A DNA stretch of 9,664 bases, from positions 9,409 to 19,072 of the forward strand of contig CAKKQG010000276.1 of the NCBI GenBank assembly GCA_919901875.1, written 5' to 3'. Below the pieces are notes generated by a model. The model saw nothing but the letters and a program-made list of their open reading frames with translations. It did no database searches and was not told the DNA's origin. Within the stretch, counting starts at the first letter, position 1. Every line of letters starts with the position of its first letter. Positions 4,808-9,664 of this stretch are shown here, one piece after another. Made by a program: the position numbers and the translations under genes. The DNA is from Anaerolineales bacterium. GTDB lineage: Bacteria > Chloroflexota > Anaerolineae > Anaerolineales > VGOW01.

Positions 4808-5419
4808 ATGTACATCCCCAAACATTACCTCGTTGAAGACCGTAAAAAAATTTGGGCGTTCATGCGCGCCAACAGCTTTGCGACATTAGTGACGATTGAA
4901 AACGATTCGCCGCTGGCGACTCATTTACCATTTGTAATCGGGGAAAACGGCGAAGTGGTTCGCTTGACAAGTCATCTCGCTAAAGCAAACCCGCAGTGGA
5001 AAAATTTTGAGTCGAGGCATGAGGCGTTAGTGATCTTTCAGGGTCCACACGCTTACATCTCGCCGGATCATTATGATCACAAACAAAATGTGCCAACGTG
5101 GAACTACGTTGCCGTTCATGTTTATGGGATCCCTGTCATTCTCAAAGATGAGGCGCACGAGCGAGTCATCACATCAATGATCGATTCGTTTCAGGCAACG
5201 TACAAACATCAATACGATGAACTACCAGATGATTACAAACGCAAAATGATCAATGGCACGGTGGCGTTTGAGATCAACGTGACTCGTCTTGAGGCGAAGC
5301 ACAAATTGAGCCAAAACAGATCCATCTCTGAGCAGATTCGCGTTGCTGAGTCATTAGTGAAAAGTGAAGATCAAGCCGCGATTGAAGTTGGCACGATGAT
5401 GAAAGAGCATTTGCGATGA
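4808..5419 (+). CDS. PaiB-family FMN-binding protein
   Basis: A 203-residue protein of the PaiB / FMN-binding split-barrel family, named after Bacillus PaiB, described as a negative regulator of sporulation and protease genes. Seen: the N-terminal MYIPKHY start typical of the family, a barrel strand FATLVTIEN (about 24-32), LPFVIG, TSHLAKANPQW (about 56-66), and the family signature GPHAYISPDHY...VPTWNY (about 79-99), followed by VAVHVYG. The C-terminal third is helical, as usual. The family binds flavin; regulatory activity in this organism is not shown. No Shine-Dalgarno precedes the ATG, which fits the leaderless promoter at 4773-4801. Its stop codon overlaps the next start (ATGA), indicating translational coupling with the lipoprotein gene. 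Confidence 0.9.
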   Translation: MYIPKHYLVEDRKKIWAFMRANSFATLVTIENDSPLATHLPFVIGENGEVVRLTSHLAKANPQWKNFESRHEALVIFQGPHAYISPDHYDHKQNVPTWNYVAVHVYGIPVILKDEAHERVITSMIDSFQATYKHQYDELPDDYKRKMINGTVAFEINVTRLEAKHKLSQNRSISEQIRVAESLVKSEDQAAIEVGTMMKEHLR

Positions 5420-6393
5420 AGCGATTGATCATCTGCGCGATTCTGTTAACGGCCTGCGCGACTCCTGCTCCCGCACCCGCCTCAACGGTGACGCCGCCTC
5501 CCACGCCCACGCGCGCGTTGACCGCGTCACCTGTTCCCACGCTCGCTCCCACTGCCACTAACGTCACACGCACTTCAACGCCATCGCACGCGCCGACGGC
5601 ATCACTCACGTCATCCAACAAAATTTTGTTCACATCAAAACGTGATGGGCGATCACAAATCTATGTGATGAACGCCGACGGATCAGGGCAGACGAACCTT
5701 TCGCGCAATGACTCGAATGATCTTTCGCCGTCGTGGTCGCCGAACAACAAACAAATTGTTTTCAACACCAGTGAAGGCCTGTTCGTGATGAACGCCGATG
5801 GTTCGGGGCGCAAACGACTCGCCGAGGGCAGTAGCCCAACGTGGTTGCCGTTGCGCGGTATCGCCTTTGTGTTTCCGGGCGATACCGGTTCGGTGATGTA
5901 TGTGATGAACAGCGATGGCTCGGGGCAGAGTATGTTGTGGAAGCAAGACATTTATAACGGGCAAAGCGGCTCGCCAAAATGGAATCGTGAAGGCACGCGC
6001 GCCGTGTTCGGCACGTATCGCAATGGCAACGTGGATGTGTATAGATTGAACACCGATGGCAGCGATTTAAAAAGATTGACGTTTCATGCCGGGCTTGATC
6101 TTGAACCAACATGGTCGCCCGATGGTAAGCGTATTGCCTTTGTATCGGATCGTGATGACAGTGGTGACATTTATGTGATGAACGCCGATGGATCGAATTT
6201 GATTCGCTTGACGGACGATTCTGCCGATGATCATGCGCCCGCGTGGTCTGCCGATGGGAAGAAGATCGTGTTCACCACGAACCGTGATGGTAACAATGAG
6301 ATTTACATGATGGATGCCGATGGGAAGAATCAACGTAACCTGACGAACAACGCGGCGGATGATACATATCCTAACTGGCAACCAATACCATGA
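5416..6393 (+). CDS. TolB-like six-bladed beta-propeller lipoprotein
   Basis: A 325-residue secreted lipoprotein. The signal peptide covers residues 1-13, with lipobox LTAC and the lipidated cysteine at Cys14. A Pro/Thr/Ala-rich linker (about 15-65) follows, then six PD40/TolB-like repeats. Each repeat carries an IYVMNADGS-type motif; the fourth position (V/M/L) falls near residues 85, 125, 164, 211, 255 and 299, a period of 39-47 residues. Most repeats also contain a W-S-P/A-D/N-G-K-x-I-x-F segment. Six blades suggest a closed propeller that binds a protein or polysaccharide partner at the cell surface. Blades 1, 2 and 5 are nearly identical at DNA level around the motif, suggesting recent internal duplication or conversion. 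It overlaps the PaiB-like gene by four bases. The partner is unknown, and no tol/pal genes are nearby. Confidence 0.88.
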   Translation: MKRLIICAILLTACATPAPAPASTVTPPPTPTRALTASPVPTLAPTATNVTRTSTPSHAPTASLTSSNKILFTSKRDGRSQIYVMNADGSGQTNLSRNDSNDLSPSWSPNNKQIVFNTSEGLFVMNADGSGRKRLAEGSSPTWLPLRGIAFVFPGDTGSVMYVMNSDGSGQSMLWKQDIYNGQSGSPKWNREGTRAVFGTYRNGNVDVYRLNTDGSDLKRLTFHAGLDLEPTWSPDGKRIAFVSDRDDSGDIYVMNADGSNLIRLTDDSADDHAPAWSADGKKIVFTTNRDGNNEIYMMDADGKNQRNLTNNAADDTYPNWQPIP

Positions 6394-6437
6394 TAGAATT
6401 TAAAGCGGTAAGACTGTGAGAAAGGAGAAACTTAACC

Positions 6438-7106
6438 ATGTTAAATGCCCCACTCGAAAACCGTATGGCTGAGATTGAAGACATCTTGGCAGAAGTGGCA
6501 CGTTTGCAGGCTGAGAACCAACGTGAGATCAGCACGATGTTGCGCGAATCACGCGATTTCAAAAACGAGATGCGCGCGTTCAAGAACGAGATGCGCGAGT
6601 TCAAGAACGAGATGCACGAATATAAAGAGGAGACGCGCCAATCTAAAAAAGAAATGGACAAAAAGTGGAGCGAGCTGGCGCAGAAGATGGGCACCATGGC
6701 AGAAGATTTGGTTGCGCCGAGTGTGCCGCGTGTTTTGCGGCAACTAGCGAACTGCTCAGAAGAACAGTTGGAATACGTCGCCGTGCGCGCCAAAAAACGC
6801 AACGCCAAAACGAATCAGATCAAAGAGTTTGATGTCATCGTCGTGTGTGGCGATTATTTGCTGGTCAACGAAACAAAATCTACCCTTGTCCCGTCCGACG
6901 TTGATCAATTTGTAGTTTCCATTCCAGAAGTGCGCGATTATTACCCACACTATGCAGGCAAGAAGGTGATCGGCGCACTCGCCTCTCTGTATGTGGACGA
7001 GAGTTTGGTGCGCTACGGCGAGAAAAATGGTTTGATTGTGCTAGGCACAGGGGAGGAATTGATGGAGATATTAAATTCACCGGGCTTCAAGCCGCAAGAG
7101 TTTTAG
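6438..7106 (+). CDS. coiled-coil protein with PD-(D/E)XK-like domain (DUF3782-like)
   Basis: A 222-residue protein not identified with certainty. Residues about 8-85 form a highly charged coiled coil with an exact heptad repeat (DFKNEMR, AFKNEMR, EFKNEMH, EYKEETR, residues 40-67). The C-terminal part has a nuclease-like core: EFDVIVV with Asp132, and NETKS with Glu145-x-Lys147, 13 residues apart and separated by hydrophobic strand residues. This matches the D...ExK pattern of PD-(D/E)XK folds and recalls the DUF3782-type coiled-coil proteins of archaea, cyanobacteria and Chloroflexota. Nuclease activity is not proven. ATG 6438 has AAGGAG at 6422-6427. A strong terminator follows at 7111-7139, so this is the end of a transcription unit. 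Confidence 0.82.
   Translation: MLNAPLENRMAEIEDILAEVARLQAENQREISTMLRESRDFKNEMRAFKNEMREFKNEMHEYKEETRQSKKEMDKKWSELAQKMGTMAEDLVAPSVPRVLRQLANCSEEQLEYVAVRAKKRNAKTNQIKEFDVIVVCGDYLLVNETKSTLVPSDVDQFVVSIPEVRDYYPHYAGKKVIGALASLYVDESLVRYGEKNGLIVLGTGEELMEILNSPGFKPQEF
6555..6638 (+). repeat. 21-bp tandem repeat, four copies, encoding coiled-coil heptads
   Basis: Copies occupy 6555-6575, 6576-6596, 6597-6617 and 6618-6638. The first three are close (core TTCAAGAACGAGATGCGC) and the fourth is diverged. Each encodes one heptad, so copy-number change would keep the frame and alter only the length of the coil. Confidence 0.85.
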
Positions 7107-7110
7107 CCGC

Positions 7111-7139
7111 AACGCCCCGCCTGATGCGGGGCGTTTTTT
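7111..7139 (+). terminator. strong Rho-independent terminator
   Basis: Perfect 10-base arms AACGCCCCGC (7111-7120) and GCGGGGCGTT (7126-7135), loop CTGAT, and T-run 7134-7139. It starts five bases after the stop codon of the coiled-coil gene. Confidence 0.93.
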
Positions 7140-7168
7140 ATTCGCAGACTTCAACCGCAAGAATCAGA

Positions 7169-7197
7169 TAGACGCTAAAGGATGGTTGACATAAGAT
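7169..7197 (+). promoter_or_regulatory. promoter of ada, leaderless type
   Basis: TAGACG (7169-7174, 4 of 6), a 17-base spacer, and TAAGAT (7192-7197, 4 of 6 against TATAAT). The -10 ends six bases before ATG 7204, so the transcript should begin at the start codon; no Shine-Dalgarno is present. No E. coli-type Ada box (AAAGCGCA) is recognisable in the 64 bases between the terminator and the gene. A TTGACA at 7186-7191 is too close to the ATG to serve as a -35 for this gene. Confidence 0.5.
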
Positions 7198-7203
7198 GAA
7201 AGT

Positions 7204-8289
7204 ATGAAAATCACAAATCCCAAAAACCCAACTCCCAAAATCGAAGCGACTAATGAGCAAAAGTGGCAAGCAATTCTTAACCGCGACGCCCGCATGGACG
7301 GTGTGTTCTTTACAGGCGTGCTGACGACGAAGATTTATTGTCGCCCCTCATGCCCCGCTAAAACGCCATTACGCAAGAACGTGAATTTTTTTGATTCGCC
7401 AAGCGAAGCAGAGCGAGCAGGCTTACGGGCGTGTAAGCGTTGTCATCCTAAAGAAGCGAATGGGCAAGCGAAAGAGATTCAAAATGTATGCGCCTATATC
7501 GAATCGCATTTGGATGATTCGTTGACGCTTGAAGAGTTGAGTCAGGTGGCACACTTGAGTCCGTATCATCTGCAACGCACGTTTAAGCGCACAATGGGTA
7601 TCTCACCCAAGCAATACGCCAACGCCTGTCGTGTGGAGAAGTTGAAGAGTCAGTTGAAGAGTGGCGACAAAGTGACCGAGGCGACATTCAACGCCGGATA
7701 TAAATCTATGAGCCGCGTATACGAGAAAACAAAACTCGGCATGACGCCAACCATTTATCGTCGTGGTGGGGATGGGATGAAGATTCGATATGCGGTTGTC
7801 GGCAGCACATTAGGAAAAGTTTTAGTGGCGGCAACCGAAGTTGGAATCTGTTTTATCAGTTTGGGGGACAGTGAATCATTTTTGCTCGCCGCGTTGCGCG
7901 GTGATTATTACGCGGCGCAGATCGCCCGCGATGACGATCATCTCAAGAAGTGGGTGAGCGTTGTGATAAAGTATCTCGACGGAGAACATCCCACTTTAAA
8001 TCTTCCACTCGATATTCGCGGCACCACGTTTCAACGCCGCGTGTGGAATGCCTTGCAAAAGATTCAATATGGCAAAGTGAAAACGTACGGTGAGATCGCC
8101 AAAGCGATTGGGATGCCGAAGGCGGCGCGCGCGGTGGGTCACGCTTGTGGAAGTAATCCGGTGTCGCTGGTGATTCCATGTCATCGCGCCGTTGGATCAA
8201 GTGGAAATCTTACCGGCTATCGTTGGGGTGTGGATCGCAAAAAGAAATTATTGAGGATGGAAAAAGCGATTGATGAATCAACAACCTAA
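7204..8289 (+). CDS. ada: Ada: O6-methylguanine-DNA methyltransferase and transcriptional activator
   Basis: A 361-residue three-part protein with the full Ada layout. The N-terminal zinc domain (about 18-85) has Cys46, Cys50, Cys77 and Cys80 in CRPSC and CKRC, matching E. coli Cys38/42/69/72; Cys46 would take methyl groups from DNA phosphotriesters and switch on the activator. An AraC-type helix-turn-helix domain follows (about 93-190; LTLEELSQVAHLSPYHLQRTFK and AGYKSMSRVYEK). The C-terminal suicide methyltransferase (about 195-357) has active-site Cys326 in IPCHRAVGSSG and the LTGYRWGVDRKK end. All key residues are intact. Starting at 7204 gives an N terminus about eight residues longer than the E. 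coli protein. Presumed self-activated after alkylation damage. The exporter gene begins inside its 3' end. Confidence 0.95.
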   Translation: MKITNPKNPTPKIEATNEQKWQAILNRDARMDGVFFTGVLTTKIYCRPSCPAKTPLRKNVNFFDSPSEAERAGLRACKRCHPKEANGQAKEIQNVCAYIESHLDDSLTLEELSQVAHLSPYHLQRTFKRTMGISPKQYANACRVEKLKSQLKSGDKVTEATFNAGYKSMSRVYEKTKLGMTPTIYRRGGDGMKIRYAVVGSTLGKVLVAATEVGICFISLGDSESFLLAALRGDYYAAQIARDDDHLKKWVSVVIKYLDGEHPTLNLPLDIRGTTFQRRVWNALQKIQYGKVKTYGEIAKAIGMPKAARAVGHACGSNPVSLVIPCHRAVGSSGNLTGYRWGVDRKKKLLRMEKAIDESTT

Positions 8290-9148
8290 AACTTGGCAAA
8301 TTATTTTGGCGTTGCTCTCGGTGTATCTCATCTGGGGGTCAACGTATCTGGCGATCAAGATCACCGTTGGCGAACACGATTTCCCGCCCTTGCTCATGGG
8401 CGGGATTCGTCATTTAACGGCAGGCGGCATCTTGTTTGCGTTTTTGCGGATGCGCGGCGAAGCATTGCCGAATCGATCCGAATGGATCGGCGCCAGTGTG
8501 ATGGGATTCTTTTTACTACTCGGCGGCAACGGCGGCGTGGTGATCGCCGAAAGCGATCCTCTGATCGGCTCAGGGCTTGCCGCCTTGGTCATCGCCACCA
8601 TGCCTCTCTGGGCGGCGTTGTTCTCCACGCTCTTCGGGCATCGGCTCGCCTGGCGCGAGTGGTTAGGGTTGCTCATCGGCTTTAGCGGCATCGTCTTGCT
8701 CAATCTCAATGGAAATTTAAACTGGTCAACAGGCGCGATTGCTTTGGTCATCGCCGCCATGAGTTGGGCGTTTGGATCAACCATCAGCCGCAAATTGACT
8801 CTGCCCAAAGGATTCATGGCGAGCGCGGCGCAGATGCTCGCCGGTGGCACGATCATGACCACTGTGAATTTTTTTGTGGGGTCACCGATGATGCGTGCGC
8901 CACGTTGGGAAGCGATTGTGGCATTGGCGTATTTGATTCTCTTCGGCTCGGTGATCGCGTATAGCGGATATGTTTTTCTGTTGAAGAATGTGCGCCCCGC
9001 CCTTGCCACAAGTTATGCCTATGCCAATCCAATCGTCGCCGTTATCTTAGGCGTGTTGTTCGCCGGTGAGAAAGTAGGGGCGGTAGAGATTGTAGCGATG
9101 ATCGTGATTCTGATTGGGGTCGGGATCGTAGTGACGGCAAAGAAATGA
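8273..9148 (+). CDS. EamA/DMT-family exporter (YedA-like)
   Basis: A 291-residue integral inner-membrane protein with about ten transmembrane helices in two EamA repeats (about 10-145 and 155-290). Seen: YLIWGSTYLAIK in helix 1 (about 18-29), a hallmark of the YedA/RhaT-like drug/metabolite transporters, LAALVIATMPLWAAL, and the second-repeat ending SYAYANPIVAVILGVLFAGE. Family members export amino acids or related metabolites; the substrate here is unknown. ATG 8273 is chosen over TTG 8270. The start overlaps the ada 3' end by 17 bases with no strong Shine-Dalgarno, implying translational coupling to ada. The stop overlaps the LysE-type gene (ATGA). This places an exporter under the ada promoter. 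Confidence 0.92.
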   Translation: MNQQPKTWQIILALLSVYLIWGSTYLAIKITVGEHDFPPLLMGGIRHLTAGGILFAFLRMRGEALPNRSEWIGASVMGFFLLLGGNGGVVIAESDPLIGSGLAALVIATMPLWAALFSTLFGHRLAWREWLGLLIGFSGIVLLNLNGNLNWSTGAIALVIAAMSWAFGSTISRKLTLPKGFMASAAQMLAGGTIMTTVNFFVGSPMMRAPRWEAIVALAYLILFGSVIAYSGYVFLLKNVRPALATSYAYANPIVAVILGVLFAGEKVGAVEIVAMIVILIGVGIVVTAKK

Positions 9149-9664
9149 TCTCCGCTTTCCTTCACGGCTACCTCCTCTCTTTCGGATTGATTCTTCCACT
9201 CGGTCCGCAAAACACATTCGTCTTCACGCAAGGCGCGACTCAACAAAAACTGATTCGCTCCCTTCCCGTTGCGGTTGCCGCCTCTCTCGCGGATACATTT
9301 TTAATTCTATTAGCCGTGTTCGGCGTGTCAGTCATCGTCCTCACCATCCCGATCATCAAAACGATCCTGACACTTATTGGCGTTGTGTTTTTGTTGTATA
9401 TCGGTTGGGTGACGTGGAGGAGCAAGCCGACGACCAATGGAACACACAACGAATTTGATTCGCTGAAGAAACGAATCGTATTTGCGCTTTCGGTTTCATT
9501 ACTCAACCCTCACGCCATATTGGACACGATTGGCGTAATTGGCACGAGCGCGATCAATTACAGCGATGGTGATCGTTTCGCCTTCACCCTCGCCTGTATT
9601 CTTAATTCGTGGTTATGGTTCTTCGGGCTGACAATTATGGGCAGGGCGCTCGGAGTTGTGGATC
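9145..9664 (+). CDS. LysE/ArgO-family amino-acid exporter (3' end outside window)
   Basis: The frame from ATG 9145 stays open to the window edge, giving 173 codons of a family usually about 200 residues long; the stop is not in view. Seen: LPLGPQNTFVFTQGA (about 17-31), the conserved N-terminal signature of LysE/ArgO exporters, and SLLNPHAILDTIGVIG (about 118-133), the second signature with the Asn-Pro pair. About five membrane helices are readable. The family exports basic or other amino acids. Which one is moved here cannot be told, although the first signature is close to that of the LysE/ArgO branch. Its start overlaps the EamA stop by four bases, so ada, the EamA exporter and this gene form one coupled cluster. 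Confidence 0.88.
   Translation, partial: MISAFLHGYLLSFGLILPLGPQNTFVFTQGATQQKLIRSLPVAVAASLADTFLILLAVFGVSVIVLTIPIIKTILTLIGVVFLLYIGWVTWRSKPTTNGTHNEFDSLKKRIVFALSVSLLNPHAILDTIGVIGTSAINYSDGDRFAFTLACILNSWLWFFGLTIMGRALGVVD

Noticed and set aside
5274..5633. 119-codon minus-strand ORF with Val/Gly/Ala-rich sequence
   Set aside because: It is the complement of the Pro/Thr/Ala linker of the lipoprotein gene; low-complexity shadow.
8410..9009. 199-codon minus-strand ORF
   Set aside because: It is antisense to the EamA exporter, has no recognisable domain and reflects the codon bias of the real gene.

Overview
This window (about 9.7 kb) is ordinary bacterial chromosome with ten protein genes, all on the + strand; the last is cut by the window edge. 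No rRNA, tRNA, transposase, phage gene or CRISPR array was seen. GC content is near 50-55% in most genes. Several gaps hold short, low-complexity or palindromic intergenic repeats, and at least two genes appear to have promoters that start transcription on the ATG (leaderless). Together with protein types such as an archaeal-type Asd and a TolB-like propeller lipoprotein, this suggests an environmental bacterium, perhaps Chloroflexota/Anaerolineae. That is an inference from style, not from a marker gene.

Layout. 5-343: small four-helix membrane protein. 378-866: YbaK/EbsC-type aminoacyl-tRNA deacylase. 923-1864: solitary beta-class DNA methyltransferase (TSPPYW), more AT-rich than its neighbours. 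1969/1987-2184: control region with a Thr/Met-rich leader peptide, a Rho-independent terminator, a 33-bp palindrome and a Shine-Dalgarno. 2185-3579: ThrA-type monofunctional aspartokinase. 3657-4706: aspartate-semialdehyde dehydrogenase. 4808-5419: PaiB-family FMN-binding protein, overlapping by 4 bases a TolB-like propeller lipoprotein (5416-6393). 6438-7106: coiled-coil protein with a PD-(D/E)XK-like domain, closed by a strong terminator. 7204-8289: full-length Ada, overlapping an EamA/DMT exporter (8273-9148), which in turn overlaps a LysE-type exporter (9145 to the edge).

How the genes fit. Aspartokinase and Asd perform the first two steps from aspartate towards Lys, Thr and Met. The region before the aspartokinase looks like a ribosome-mediated attenuator: a 26-codon ORF with five consecutive Thr codons and a Met-Met pair ends 29 bases before an 11-bp terminator hairpin. 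A segment of the leader ORF can instead pair with the whole 3' arm of that terminator (15 bp, one bulge). This is the architecture of enterobacterial thrL, here before a single-domain aspartokinase, and it is the most interesting object in the window. The Ada-EamA-LysE cluster is a second point of interest: an alkylation-damage sensor apparently translationally coupled to two small-molecule exporters.
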